A model generated the notes under the pieces. The model was not told where the DNA came from. It made no database searches and saw nothing but the letters and a program-made list of their open reading frames with translations. Below, piece by piece: positions 18,911 to 28,872 of a DNA stretch of 64,000 bases. This stretch comes from JASGCP01 sp965263285 (GTDB lineage: Bacteria; Bacteroidota; Bacteroidia; Chitinophagales; Chitinophagaceae), in contig CBDHHD010000004.1 of assembly GCA_965263285.1 (NCBI GenBank), positions 682,001 to 746,000 on the forward strand, read 5' to 3'. Made by a program: the position numbers and the translations under genes. Each line of letters begins with the position of its first letter. Position 1 is the first letter of the stretch.

Positions 18911-20500
18911 GTAACTATTTAGGTGCTAAGTTATGAAGAGATATTAACAAGTCCAACAATACTCTTTTTGACTAAATACCTTTTTTAGTTCTTCATAACA
19001 ATTAATACCATGCTTTTGCAAAGTTGACAAAAAACTTTCTATAGCTAAATAAATATCAGCCCCTAATTGACTCCTAAAAGAAGTAGATATTTTTTGCTTA
19101 ACTTTAATTTTTCGCAAATCCCTCTCAGCTTGATTATTAGTAAAGGGCACGACTTTTACTGACACAAAGAGTAAAATACTTTCTTTGTGCCTTTGCATTC
19201 TTTCTAATAAATTTCGGGATTTAGTTTTTTTAGGTCGTCCGCGACAATTCGGAGATTTTACAGCTATAGGCTCTTCTATCTCTCCTCTTTGGCATATTAA
19301 GTCGTATTGCTCTCCCCATTCTTTAGCTTCAGTCTTAGATAATATACTTGTCCCTTTTTCTGTCTTTTTGTATAAGTTCATTAATAAATTTTGCATCTCT
19401 ACTGCCCACAAACTATTATCTTCTTTTGCTTTTTCTAATTCTCTAAGTATATGTGCATTACAAATAACATGCTTACAATTTGATAAATCAAAATAACTAA
19501 CCCAACAATCATGCACTAAAAAACCTGTAATTTCTTTAAGAATGGATTGATCACTTTCTATGGCTTCCTTGCCTCGCTTTTTGTGAGCAAACATATATGT
19601 GAATTTCTCGTTACTCACCACATGAACCCAAGCATTTGTTTTATTTACTCTTATAGATGTTTCATCCGCATGTACCACGGATGAGGTTATTGTTTTCTCT
19701 TTAATAACTTCTAAACTTTTTTGTATATTACTATAACACTCTTTGGTAGCTTTAATAATCGTGCTCTCATTAATATCACAAAAAAATAAATCTCCTAACA
19801 GACTTTTGATTTGCTTTAATGGCATTCTATGTTTTACACTTAATGAGGTTATTAATGCACGAATAGACATACCATATTGTAATTGTGATTCAACACCAGT
19901 TGGATATTTACCCCATTCTTGATTGCCACACTGACATTTTACTTTACCTGTTCTATACTCATACACTTCCAATTTTATTTCTTTAGGCAAATCATATACT
20001 TGGCGCCTTTCCCTATATTCAATAACTTCCTCTCCTAATAAACTTTTCCCACAACAAGAACAAATCTCAGGCAAAATGAACTTCTGATAATCAGGAGAAG
20101 AACTAAATTCTAAACTCTTGCCCTTATGACCAATTTGACCGCCTTGTAGTTTCTTATCTAATTCATTCACACTATTTGATCTTTTTATGATTTTATTAAA
20201 ACTATCCATAGAGGGTGGCTTATGGCTATTTCTACTATTTGTATTTAATTTACTTTTTAATTGTTTTATCTCCTCACGAAGTTTGTTATTCTCATTTAAA
20301 ACTAAATCATGTTCTTTCGTAAGAAGAATGTGTTTATTTTCAAGTACTTTATATTTATTTTCAAGTGTAGAAAATAATAGCTTTAACTCACTCAGCTCCT
20401 TAACCAAAAAGTCAACATTTGTTGTGTCCAATTTGTATTTCTATAAATAAGTAATCATGCAAAAATAAATAAAATATTAATATAGCACCTAAATAGTTAC
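18911..20500 (-). mobile_element. IS66-family insertion sequence (1590 bp), complete
   Basis: Perfect 18-bp terminal inverted repeats (GTAACTATTTAGGTGCTA at 18911 and its complement ending at 20500), starting with GTAA as usual for IS66. They are flanked by a perfect 8-bp target duplication CTTTTTCT (18903-18910 and 20501-20508). It carries only a tnpC-type transposase, like the short ISBst12-type members. It has inserted into the T/C-rich hairpin of a palindromic repeat. Confidence 0.95.
18944..20431 (-). CDS. tnpC: IS66-family transposase (TnpC)
   Basis: 495 residues. Order: N-terminal coiled coil (about 8-65) with NSRNSHKPPS, a zinc-binding segment (CSCCG ... CQCG), then the DDE catalytic core with HADETSIRV, LVHDCWVSYF and the final NNQAERDLR carrying the Glu. 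All catalytic blocks are present and the frame is intact, so it may be active. The IS lacks separate tnpA and tnpB genes. Confidence 0.95.
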   Translation of the reverse strand: MDTTNVDFLVKELSELKLLFSTLENKYKVLENKHILLTKEHDLVLNENNKLREEIKQLKSKLNTNSRNSHKPPSMDSFNKIIKRSNSVNELDKKLQGGQIGHKGKSLEFSSSPDYQKFILPEICSCCGKSLLGEEVIEYRERRQVYDLPKEIKLEVYEYRTGKVKCQCGNQEWGKYPTGVESQLQYGMSIRALITSLSVKHRMPLKQIKSLLGDLFFCDINESTIIKATKECYSNIQKSLEVIKEKTITSSVVHADETSIRVNKTNAWVHVVSNEKFTYMFAHKKRGKEAIESDQSILKEITGFLVHDCWVSYFDLSNCKHVICNAHILRELEKAKEDNSLWAVEMQNLLMNLYKKTEKGTSILSKTEAKEWGEQYDLICQRGEIEEPIAVKSPNCRGRPKKTKSRNLLERMQRHKESILLFVSVKVVPFTNNQAERDLRKIKVKQKISTSFRSQLGADIYLAIESFLSTLQKHGINCYEELKKVFSQKEYCWTC

Positions 20501-20813
20501 CTTTTTCTTTCTTTTGTCTTGATACAAAAGAAAGAAACAAAGAAAAAATCAAGCCTGCAGATAAAGAGCTACAAAACTACGGCTCGCTACGCTATCGAGA
20601 ATGAATGGGAGGCAGTTAGGTATGAATCGTTATGATGAGCTTATCCATAGTGATCTTTTATGTACATACTTTATGCTCATCATAACGATTCATATATAAA
20701 AATGTCCGCCTCCACATTCTCGCTGGTCGCTTCGCTCACCTTGTTTTGTAACGCTCTTTATCTGAGGGCAGTCCTCATCAGATCTTTCCTATTATTTTCA
20801 TGTTTATATTTAT
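20501..20813 (-). repeat. Remaining part of the IS66-interrupted palindromic repeat
   Basis: Continues the core after the target duplication: T/C hairpin, R half, central TCGTTATGATGAGC hairpin and most of the L half in reverse orientation. It stops at ATTTTCATGTTTATATTTAT, where the next element begins. Its L terminus is therefore missing. Confidence 0.85.
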
Positions 20814-21360
20814 GGCATAACTAAATTTAGTGTGAGGAAAAATTTAGTTTACTAAAAGGCTACATCTTTTTTTGAGGTGCTGGGGATATTTATGTTTTTG
20901 TAATTGCTCATATATAGGTTCATCATTTATTTTTATGTCCTTTTCTTTCTTTTGTCTTGATACAAAAGAAAGAAACAAAGAAAAAATCAAGCCTGCAGAT
21001 AAAGAGCTACAAAACTACGGCTCGCTACGCTAGCGAGAATGAATGGGAGGCGGTTAGGTATGAATCGTTATGATGAGCTTATCCATATTGATCTTTTATG
21101 TACATACTTTATGCTCATCATAACGATTCATATATAAAAATGTCCGCCTCCACATTCTCGCTGGTCGCTTCGCTCACCTTGTTTTGTAACGCTCTTTATC
21201 TGAGGGCAGTCCTCATCAGATCTTTCCTATTATTTCCATGTTTATATGTATTTAATAATCCATGCTTCCTGCACCTCAAAAAAAGTCGTAGCCAAAAATA
21301 AATTCGTTTTTTTTAAAATATATTATCTTTGTCATTGCTCACTAAAAAAATCGTTATACC
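20814..21360 (-). repeat. Hybrid palindromic element: A2 arm, core, C1 arm (reverse)
   Basis: A2 arm 20814-20857, core 20858-21293, C1 arm 21294-21360. Read along the core, the R side has the A-type arm and the L side the C-type arm, so it is a hybrid of the two complete forms. The C1 arm carries TATCTTTG (21324-21331) pointing right toward the RDD gene, 160 bp away. Together with 18815 it fills the gap in front of that gene. Confidence 0.85.
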
Positions 21361-21490
21361 ATATTTTTATACCCAATCACATGTGATTAATGTAGCCATT
21401 TTAATAGTATAATACCAATCATTTTTTACATTATACTACCTCATAATTGTAATTAACACATATTCGTTTAATATCAAACACTTTTTCATT

Positions 21491-21919
21491 ATGGACATAG
21501 CAAGCAATATAGAACCATCCCCTCAACCAATTATATATGCTCATTTTTGGCAACGGTTGTTGGCTATAATTATTGATTTAGCATTAGCAAATATTGTAAT
21601 TGCATTTGCTTACCTCTTCTTTAATAGTACTCGTGCAAATATTATTATTGGTCTTATGTCGTGGCTATGTATATGGCTTTATTTTGCTCTAATGGAATCA
21701 AGCAATTGCCAAGGCACATTAGGCAAAATGGCTATGCGCATTAAAGTAGTAGATATTAACAACAATCTAATATCATTTGGGAGAGCTACAGGAAGGTACT
21801 TTTCTAAGTTTTTTTCAGGTATTATTATATTTGTTGGATATTTCATGATGCTGTGGACATCAAAAAAACAATGTTTGCATGATAAAATAGCAGACACATT
21901 TGTAATAAAAAAAGGATAA
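21491..21919 (+). CDS. RDD-family membrane protein
   Basis: 142 residues. The N-terminal FWQRLLAIIIDLAL is the RDD family start (Arg and Asp in the first helix). A second helix pair and GTLGKMAMRIKVVD follow, then two more hydrophobic segments and the C-terminal CLHDKIADTFVI. RDD proteins are small inner-membrane proteins; some have been linked to Na+/H+ exchange, but the role here is unknown. A C1-arm promoter box lies upstream. Confidence 0.85.
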   Translation: MDIASNIEPSPQPIIYAHFWQRLLAIIIDLALANIVIAFAYLFFNSTRANIIIGLMSWLCIWLYFALMESSNCQGTLGKMAMRIKVVDINNNLISFGRATGRYFSKFFSGIIIFVGYFMMLWTSKKQCLHDKIADTFVIKKG

Positions 21920-21946
21920 AGTATCTTTACATATAAATAAAAAAAG

Positions 21947-22153
21947 ATGAATCGTATTGCCTTATTAATTGTTGCTATATGTACCATCTACTTATCTCAT
22001 GCCCAGTGTGCTATGTGCACTAAAACGGCCTCTCAATTAGGTGACAAACCTGCCGAAGGGATTAACGCAGGTATTTTATATATTATGTTTATCCCACTTA
22101 TTATTATCCTTGTTATTGGCTATAAATGGTGGAGACGACGAGAACAATCATAA
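21947..22153 (+). CDS. Small membrane protein with CAMC motif
   Basis: 68 residues: a signal-like N-terminus ending SHAQ, then CAMCTKTAS, GINAGILYIMFIPLII and one membrane helix with a basic WWRRRE tail. Small proteins with this QCAMC ... GILYL pattern are widespread in Bacteroidota; their function is not known to me. The two cysteines just after the predicted cleavage site could bind metal or form a disulfide. It follows the RDD gene by 27 bp and converges with the GT39 gene. Confidence 0.75.
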   Translation: MNRIALLIVAICTIYLSHAQCAMCTKTASQLGDKPAEGINAGILYIMFIPLIIILVIGYKWWRRREQS

Positions 22154-22154
22154 T

Positions 22155-23774
22155 CTATTTTCGTTCATAAAAAACAAAACCATTTTTTTCGTATAGTTTT
22201 CTTAGTGTGGGAATGGTATCTAATATATTTGTTGCATTTATTCTAGCCGAAATAAAAACAGAATGATGAGGCATGTTTCCATATAATAAAGAATCCATAT
22301 TATAGGTGTGGTTAATAGATATATCCTTTTTGGTATAAAAATATTGCGCATAGCTTTTATAATTATATGTTTCAACAATACTATGGTCATGTTGGTGTTG
22401 TTGAAAGAAATCAATATTAGCATTTTGTGATATAGCTTCAATTTTAGGAGCATAGATAGTAAGTGCACAATAGGCAAATAACATTGTAGATAAAAACAAT
22501 ACAGGAATAGAAAATTGACTTTTTTTACTCCACAAATAATATATTAAACCTATTAAAAGCAACATACCACCTATTCCATTATACCAATGCCAAATTACAG
22601 TTGCTTGTAAATTGGCCATTACAAAAGGGTCTTTTACCAAATGCAACCACCTATCTTTTGCATTCATCACCCATGGTATTGCTATAACAATAAAAGATAA
22701 CAACACCCCCAATATGCCAATGCCTATTTTGACAAGTGATACATATTTTTTTGTATGCCCCTCCATTTGTTCGTATATTAACAAGGCGGCAATAAAACAA
22801 AGAGGAAACCAACATAGAGAAGAATAATGCACAATCTTTGTTTTAACAATTGAAAAAACAAATAAGGTTACCCAAAACAATATCACATTCCATTTTCTCC
22901 ATTCTTGTTGATTGCTTATAACCGTATATCTTTTAAACATAGCTCGTATAAAGAAAATAGAAGCAGGAAAGCAACCTATTAAAAGTACCCACCAGTGGTA
23001 AAAGAATGGTTCTCCATGATCTGCTTCAGATCTCGTCATAAGATGAAATTGATACTTTAAGAATGTAACTAAAAACCAAGGGCCATGTTCAATTAAATCT
23101 ACCCCAAACCATGCAAAGCAAATAATAAAACATGCTAAAAAAAATGCTAAAAAAGATGCCCAAGAAAAAAATAATTTGCCCTTATGAAGTAACACATATA
23201 CTATATAAGTAAATAATAATAATAACAATGCAACAGGACCTTTTGTAAGGATGGCTAATCCTAAAAAAATACCAGATAATAAGCCGTAGCGCATTGCCCA
23301 TGTAGCTTTAGATTGCGTAAGCTGATAGAGGTGCCATAAAGATAAAAAAATAAATAAATTAAACCAAGGATCAATAATGCCTGTTTTAAAATAAACAAAG
23401 GGGAGAATAGTTCCCATATATACCATTACCCAAACACGAGCAAAAGAAAGATTGTATATCTTTTTGCCAATATGAAATAAAATTAATAAAGTAACCACTC
23501 CGCATAAAGCGTTAGGGAATCGTGCGGCAAATTCATTCACACCAAACAAACGCATTGAAAGCACTTGTATCCAAAAAAAAAGAGGAGGTTTTTCCCAAAA
23601 TTGTTCAAAGTTTATTTGTACTTCAAAATAATGATGTGATACCATCATTTCTCTTGCACTTTCAGCAAAATTAATTTCATCCCAATCAAATAAATGAACA
23701 TGACCTATAAAAGGAATATATAACAAACACGCAATAATAATAATTGTCCATTTATTTCTTACTAAAAAATACAT
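22155..23774 (-). CDS. ArnT-like glycosyltransferase, GT39/PMT family
   Basis: 539 residues from ATG at 23774 (a GTG two codons upstream is less likely). Many membrane helices. The first periplasmic loop holds FDWDEINFAESAREMM, the acidic catalytic motif of ArnT/PMT enzymes, followed by EKPPLFFW and a conserved FAARFPNALCG. These enzymes move a sugar from a polyprenyl-phosphate donor onto lipid A or a protein in the periplasm; the acceptor is not evident. A TACTTTTG box on the minus strand (23780-23787) sits almost at the start. Confidence 0.85.
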   Translation of the reverse strand: MYFLVRNKWTIIIIACLLYIPFIGHVHLFDWDEINFAESAREMMVSHHYFEVQINFEQFWEKPPLFFWIQVLSMRLFGVNEFAARFPNALCGVVTLLILFHIGKKIYNLSFARVWVMVYMGTILPFVYFKTGIIDPWFNLFIFLSLWHLYQLTQSKATWAMRYGLLSGIFLGLAILTKGPVALLLLLFTYIVYVLLHKGKLFFSWASFLAFFLACFIICFAWFGVDLIEHGPWFLVTFLKYQFHLMTRSEADHGEPFFYHWWVLLIGCFPASIFFIRAMFKRYTVISNQQEWRKWNVILFWVTLFVFSIVKTKIVHYSSLCWFPLCFIAALLIYEQMEGHTKKYVSLVKIGIGILGVLLSFIVIAIPWVMNAKDRWLHLVKDPFVMANLQATVIWHWYNGIGGMLLLIGLIYYLWSKKSQFSIPVLFLSTMLFAYCALTIYAPKIEAISQNANIDFFQQHQHDHSIVETYNYKSYAQYFYTKKDISINHTYNMDSLLYGNMPHHSVFISARINATNILDTIPTLRKLYEKNGFVFYERK

Positions 23775-23820
23775 AATCACAAAAGTAATTTAATTTTCAT
23801 TTTCATGATGTTTTTTATAG

Positions 23821-23828
23821 TATTTTTG
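23821..23828 (+). promoter_or_regulatory. Predicted -7 box of the polyprenyl synthase gene
   Basis: TATTTTTG, TAnnTTTG type, 27 bp before the ATG at 23855. Confidence 0.45.
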
Positions 23829-23854
23829 TTCATTTAACTATTAGAAAGATCAAC

Positions 23855-24805
23855 ATGTATAGCGTTGAAGACTTATCTATTTTATTTGAAAACCACATAC
23901 AAACATTTACTTTTACTGATAGTCCCTTAGGTCAATCTTGCCAATATATTATTCGGCAAAAAGGTAAAAGAGTTCGTCCGCTGTTATGTTTACTTTCTCA
24001 TTCGTTTTTTGCACCCATTAATGATACAAGCTTTATTGCAGGCGTTATCTTAGAATTATTTCATAATTTTACTTTAGTTCATGATGATATTATGGACTGT
24101 GCTACATTAAGAAGAGGGATGCCTACCATTGTATCTAAAGAAGGTACGAATAAAGCCATCTTAGTAGGTGATATTCTATTGGTATATGCTTATCAATTAA
24201 TAGAACAATTACCACCGTCTATTTCTGTAGATATATTAAAATTATTAAACAAAGCAGGTTATATTGTATGTGAAGGTCAACAAGAAGATCTGTTTTTTGA
24301 AACGCAAACCTCTGTGTCAATGGAGGCATATCTATCTATGATAGAAAAAAAAACAGCATCATTAATAGGAATCTCTATGCAAATGGGTGGAATAGTAGGG
24401 AGTGCTTCTTCCTATAATTTAGATTTACTCTACCAAATAGGAATTGATATTGGTATTGTATTTCAAATTCAAGACGATTATCTCGATATGTTTGGAGATG
24501 AACAATTAGGGAAAAGAATTGGAGGGGATATTATACAAAAGAAAAAAACATTTTTATCTATATATATGATGGAGTTAATTTCAAAACAGAAGGAGCCGTC
24601 TGATTTCTTTCATTATTTTCAATTAGGAGATGTGTCTAATACCATTCTTACATATAAAAAAGCAAACATAGAAAAAGTAGTAGCTAATCATATACAAAGG
24701 TATTGGTACCGCATTATTGGCAATATTGACCAATTACAAATTGATCTCGCCTATAAAAACATGTTTAAAGAATGGATAGACAAACTATATAAAAGAAAAA
24801 AATAG
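23855..24805 (+). CDS. Polyprenyl diphosphate synthase
   Basis: 316 residues. Both aspartate-rich motifs are present: LVHDDIMD with the following RRG (about residues 73-90) and FQIQDDYLD (about 205-213), plus GKRVRPLL near the N-terminus. It elongates isopentenyl diphosphate chains. The length fits octaprenyl/heptaprenyl synthases that make the quinone side chain. Product chain length cannot be set from sequence alone. Confidence 0.9.
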   Translation: MYSVEDLSILFENHIQTFTFTDSPLGQSCQYIIRQKGKRVRPLLCLLSHSFFAPINDTSFIAGVILELFHNFTLVHDDIMDCATLRRGMPTIVSKEGTNKAILVGDILLVYAYQLIEQLPPSISVDILKLLNKAGYIVCEGQQEDLFFETQTSVSMEAYLSMIEKKTASLIGISMQMGGIVGSASSYNLDLLYQIGIDIGIVFQIQDDYLDMFGDEQLGKRIGGDIIQKKKTFLSIYMMELISKQKEPSDFFHYFQLGDVSNTILTYKKANIEKVVANHIQRYWYRIIGNIDQLQIDLAYKNMFKEWIDKLYKRKK

Positions 24806-24828
24806 ATAAACTTACTTAAAAGCTTAGT

Positions 24829-24866
24829 AGATGTAGTTTTGTAGCGTTTTATCTGTATGCTTGATT
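24829..24866 (+). repeat. Fragment of the repeat-core R half
   Basis: GTAGTTTTGTAGCGTTTTAT and the following bases match the R half (GTAGTTTTGTAGCTCTTTAT ... GCTTGATT) with a few changes. It is cut off exactly where the IS256-type end starts. Confidence 0.6.
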
Positions 24867-24933
24867 GAGGCCATAAAAAAAAAGATTGTGTAAATTAAAC
24901 TCATATTACTTATACAAAATATTTTATGGTCTC
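24867..24933 (+). mobile_element. 67-bp deletion derivative of an IS256-type element
   Basis: Starts GAGGCCATAAAAAAAAAGAT and ends TTTTATGGTCTC, so it has two inverted ends like those of the IS256 element at 57498 (GAGACCATAAAAAAGATTGT). Everything internal is lost. It joins a repeat fragment on the left. Confidence 0.55.
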
Positions 24934-25003
24934 TCAAATAAATCATTTGTGCATTTCCCTAAAAAAAAAATTTATGACTTCTTTATGTTTGTGTAAAAAA
25001 TAG

Positions 25004-25663
25004 AGCATTTTCAACTTGTCTCCTTATCGTGCTACAGAAATTCAAGCTAACAGGAATAGTATGATAAACAAAATACGAGAACTCATTGAAAAAACAAACA
25101 AACATTTACTAGAACATCCCTATGCAAAGACAGCGACTATGACAAAGAAAATTCAAGATAAAATAAGTAAATATAAGGCTACAGAATATATAGAAATAAA
25201 ACAGAAGGATCATGTTTTTAGTATCATGATGAATCAAGAGCAATGGGCAGAAAAAAGCAAATTAGATGGTTGTTATGTTATTAAAACAAATGTAAGTGAA
25301 AGAGATGGAGATAAGGAATATATACATCAAAAGTACAAAAATGTAGCCTTGGTAGAGCAAGCATTTAGAACTTTTAAACAAAGTTTTGAAGAAATTCAGC
25401 CGGTGTATGTTAGAAAAGAAAGTAGCACAAGGGGGCATGTGTTTGTATGCATGTTAGATTATATAATAATGAAATATATATGGGACGAATGCAAAACACT
25501 TGGGTTAACACAAGCCAGTATATTAGAAAGTCTCAATACTATTCAATATCAAATTTATAAAAACAAAGATCTTCAAATAAAGAAAGTACCTGATCTTTTT
25601 AATGAAGATCAGACCAATATTTTACATAAATTAAAAATAAAATTACATACCATGGTTTTGTAG
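25004..25663 (+). pseudogene. IS1634-type transposase, C-terminal fragment
   Basis: The frame after a TAG at 25001-25003 encodes about 219 residues that match the last third of IS1634/IS4-type transposases: DGCYVIKTNV, the Glu-bearing VEQAFRTFKQ, IQPVYVRKESSTRGHVFVCML. Full-length members have about 550 residues, so the N-terminal DNA-binding part and the first catalytic aspartates are missing. No ATG start is present; this is a remnant. The stretch 25664-25814 downstream shows nothing recognisable. Confidence 0.8.
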
Positions 25664-25814
25664 ATATTAAAAAATTAATGCTATTTTTCTGTAAAGTCAA
25701 TGCTACAAAGGCATTTCGCAGATTTTATTATTAAATTTTGCAGGGAGATCCGTTAGAAATTATTCGACAATCTATGCACTTAATTAATAAACCTATTAAG
25801 TTGACTAAGCAGTT

Positions 25815-25857
25815 ATAATTACATTTCTCTTAGCACCTGAAAAAAAAGTTTTAGTCC
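25815..25857 (-). repeat. B-type arm remnant
   Basis: TATAATTACATTTCTCTTAG followed by CACCTGAAAAAAAAGTTTTAG matches the outer arm at 52341-52383. It ends at the stop of hemD. Confidence 0.6.
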
Positions 25858-26555
25858 TAATATCCCCCTTCTATACTATGCACTAACTCTATCATTGCTT
25901 CTGGCGTAGGTATAGATGATATTAAAACAGTTGTATGAACATATTTTTTTACTACTTGAGCTGTTGTTTTACCAATACATATAGGAATGGTGTGGATAGA
26001 CAATTGATTACAAGTAAAATAACTTTCTACCCCACTAGGACTAAAAAAAAGAATATAATCAAAATTCCTTTCAATAAGTTGCGTTATAGCGATTGTTTCA
26101 TATACACATACCTCTTGAAAAGATATTTTATTTTGTGATAATACCTGTGGCAATTCATCTCTTCGCTGATTCCCACAATAAAAAACATACGATTGTAACA
26201 AACTATGTTGCGCTACAATTTTTATAGCAAGGCTACACGCATCTGTTGCTATAGATACAACCCGTGTCATAGGAAATGACTTTTTTACTGATGTATATGT
26301 ACGACCCGATAAACAATATACATGCGTAAATGGATAAGGTATAGCAAGTTTATCACATGCTTGTTGAACACTTTCTACTGCATGAGCACTTGTAAAAATA
26401 CCCATAACACTTGTTTGTTGCAATAGTGGAGACAATAATGACGGAGATAGAGAACGAATTTGTATCAATTCTATCTCTTCGTATAGCCATCCATTTGCTA
26501 CAATAGTATCTATACAATAAGTAGATAATTTTTTTGTAGACAAAATGCGTTTCAT
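25857..26555 (-). CDS. hemD: Uroporphyrinogen-III synthase
   Basis: 232 residues, weakly conserved as usual for HemD, but with recognisable blocks: FTSAHAVES, YCGNQRRDELP, FFSPSGVESYF and IPICIGKTTA. It closes and inverts ring D of the tetrapyrrole. Its start overlaps the end of hemC by 4 bp, so the two are translationally coupled in the hemA-hemC-hemD operon. Confidence 0.88.
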   Translation of the reverse strand: MKRILSTKKLSTYCIDTIVANGWLYEEIELIQIRSLSPSLLSPLLQQTSVMGIFTSAHAVESVQQACDKLAIPYPFTHVYCLSGRTYTSVKKSFPMTRVVSIATDACSLAIKIVAQHSLLQSYVFYCGNQRRDELPQVLSQNKISFQEVCVYETIAITQLIERNFDYILFFSPSGVESYFTCNQLSIHTIPICIGKTTAQVVKKYVHTTVLISSIPTPEAMIELVHSIEGGY

Positions 26556-27466
26556 ATAAGAAAATTATTTCCTCCCTTTTCAAAAAACATTTCAAGTGCT
26601 TGTTGTGCCAAACTTTCCCATTGTGACAATAACGCTTGAATATTATAGCGTATTTCATCTGTTCCATCAGGAGAAGTAACACAAACAAATAAATGAACCA
26701 TCTGATCTTTTATTTGCGCAAGTGCTCCAATGGGTGAAGAACACCCTGCTTCAGTAAGTTGCAAAAACTTTCTTTCAATAGCAGTACAAATATAAGAAGG
26801 CTGATGGTGAAGAGTAGCGCAAAGCGCTATCGTTTTCTCATCATTTTCTCTACACATAATTGCTATAGCTCCTTGTGCGGGTGCGGGTAACATCCAAGGG
26901 AGGTATAATATTCTATTTTGTAACAACGAAAACAACTGCAACCGATCTATTGCTGCCTCTGAAAATACAACCCCATCCCACACTATACTATGGTCTAATT
27001 TATTAAGTCTTGTTTGAATATTACCTCTAATGGGTTCAAATTGATGAGTAGGATATCTATACTTCCATTGTGCTTGTCTGCGTAAACTACCTGTAGCAAC
27101 CACTCTAGGAACATTATAAAAATCTTTTTCATTTTGGTATTTTTTTAAAACAAGAATATCAGCATAATGTGTTCTTGGTAAAACAGCTACTATACAAAGT
27201 CCTTCAGCTACTTGTGTAGGAATATCTTTAAATGAATGAACAGCGATATCTATATCATTATTCAACAATGCTATATCTAAAGACTTTGTAAAAACCCCTT
27301 GTATACCCATTTGATATATAGGAGTAGTGCGGTTGATATCTCCATCACTTTTAATTCCTATAATTATGTTATCGTATTGCCTTTGAGAAAACGCTTTCGA
27401 TACAGTTTCTGCTTGCTGTAGCGCTAATTGACTTTCTCTTGATCCAATGCGTACAATATTAGTCAT
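26552..27466 (-). CDS. hemC: Hydroxymethylbilane synthase (porphobilinogen deaminase)
   Basis: 304 residues, typical length. The start RIGSRESQLALQQAE, HSFKDIPT, and the cofactor-attachment cysteine in TEAGCSSPIGA are all visible. It polymerises four porphobilinogens for haem synthesis. It is 20 bp below hemA and overlaps hemD. Confidence 0.95.
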   Translation of the reverse strand: MTNIVRIGSRESQLALQQAETVSKAFSQRQYDNIIIGIKSDGDINRTTPIYQMGIQGVFTKSLDIALLNNDIDIAVHSFKDIPTQVAEGLCIVAVLPRTHYADILVLKKYQNEKDFYNVPRVVATGSLRRQAQWKYRYPTHQFEPIRGNIQTRLNKLDHSIVWDGVVFSEAAIDRLQLFSLLQNRILYLPWMLPAPAQGAIAIMCRENDEKTIALCATLHHQPSYICTAIERKFLQLTEAGCSSPIGALAQIKDQMVHLFVCVTSPDGTDEIRYNIQALLSQWESLAQQALEMFFEKGGNNFLI

Positions 27467-27486
27467 TACAAAATCATTAAAGAAAA

Positions 27487-28782
27487 TTAGTTTTGATAAT
27501 GCTCTTTTAAAAAATTATGAAAAGTATGAATATACTGACAGCCACTATTATTATACTGTCTAAGATTTTTTGCTAATCCACCAATTGTTTTATCAATATT
27601 TTTTTGGGCATTTTGTTCTATAAATGACTTACCTATCTCACAGATATTAGTATGATTCATCTGATGTGCTTGTAAAGAAAGCATTTTTTCTTTTAACGAT
27701 TGTAAAGAAGCAGCATGTTGATGCATCTTTAACCACGCCGCTAATTCAACCATCATGTTTTGGATAATATCCTTTACATGAGGTATATCTTTGTTTCGTT
27801 TAGAAATAGTATTATTTAACAATGAAGATATTTCATCTACATTAATAATTTTTACCGCTTCTATGTTTTGTAGGCTTTTTTCTACACTACTTGGGATAGA
27901 AAGATCTAAAATATATTTTTTTTGAATCGTTGTATGAAAATAAGAAGCCAATATAAAAGGTTCTATTGCTTGCATGCAAGCAATAATAATTTGACTATTG
28001 TCAATTAGTTGCGATATATCTTTTATATCTTGCCATTGTACCGATAACTCATTGGCTAATTCAATTGATTTGTCAATTGAACGATTAGCAATCGTTAACT
28101 CACTCTCGGGCAAATACTGACAAATATTTTTTGCAATGCTATTGCCTAGTTCGCCTAATCCTATTAACAATATTTTTTTACGATCTTGAATAGGCAAAGA
28201 ATCTCTTAACCATTCTATAGTAGCATAAGAAACAGAAACAGTACCCTTGCTAATATTAGTTTCTGTTCTTGCTTTTTTACCCACTTGAATAGCAAAATTT
28301 ACAATCCTGTCCATAATAGGCCCTATCATCTGACACTGTTGCGCCCATACAATAGATTTTTTTATTTGCCCTAATATCTCGTAATCTCCTATAATAGGAG
28401 AATCTAAACCACTTGCAAGCCGAAATAGGTGTTCCACTGCTTTCATACCCGAGTATACAAAACCATGTTTTTGAAATAATATCTCATTAGTCTCTTGATC
28501 TTGTTTCTTTACAAATAACTGTATAAGAATATCTACATTCTCCGCAAAAGCATACAATTCTGTTCTACCACATGTAGAAATAACAAACGCACTTAAAACA
28601 TGACTACTTTTTAAAGAATTAAATAATATGGCTTGTTGGGTATTATCTAATGCAAAAAGGCTACGAATAGATGCTGGCGAATGATGAAAATTAATTCCTA
28701 TCACATGAAAGTTATCTAATATATGCGTTGGCAAAATATTTAAAATATGCTTATCTGTAGAGGTATAAGATGATGCCAACAT
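27487..28782 (-). CDS. hemA: Glutamyl-tRNA reductase
   Basis: 431 residues. N-terminal catalytic domain with STCGRTELYAF (catalytic Cys) and IGINFHHSPAS; NADPH-binding domain with GLGELGNSIAKNI (about 205-217) and ANRS; helical dimerisation tail. It makes glutamate semialdehyde from Glu-tRNA, the first step of the C5 haem pathway. First gene of hemA-hemC-hemD. Confidence 0.95.
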   Translation of the reverse strand: MLASSYTSTDKHILNILPTHILDNFHVIGINFHHSPASIRSLFALDNTQQAILFNSLKSSHVLSAFVISTCGRTELYAFAENVDILIQLFVKKQDQETNEILFQKHGFVYSGMKAVEHLFRLASGLDSPIIGDYEILGQIKKSIVWAQQCQMIGPIMDRIVNFAIQVGKKARTETNISKGTVSVSYATIEWLRDSLPIQDRKKILLIGLGELGNSIAKNICQYLPESELTIANRSIDKSIELANELSVQWQDIKDISQLIDNSQIIIACMQAIEPFILASYFHTTIQKKYILDLSIPSSVEKSLQNIEAVKIINVDEISSLLNNTISKRNKDIPHVKDIIQNMMVELAAWLKMHQHAASLQSLKEKMLSLQAHQMNHTNICEIGKSFIEQNAQKNIDKTIGGLAKNLRQYNNSGCQYIHTFHNFLKEHYQN

Positions 28783-28872
28783 AATTGATTAATAAATAAT
28801 TATTATGCACAAAAATAAATATTCTTACCAAAAGTAAATACTTAAGTTTGTCATTTAATTGTCATTTTTTAC

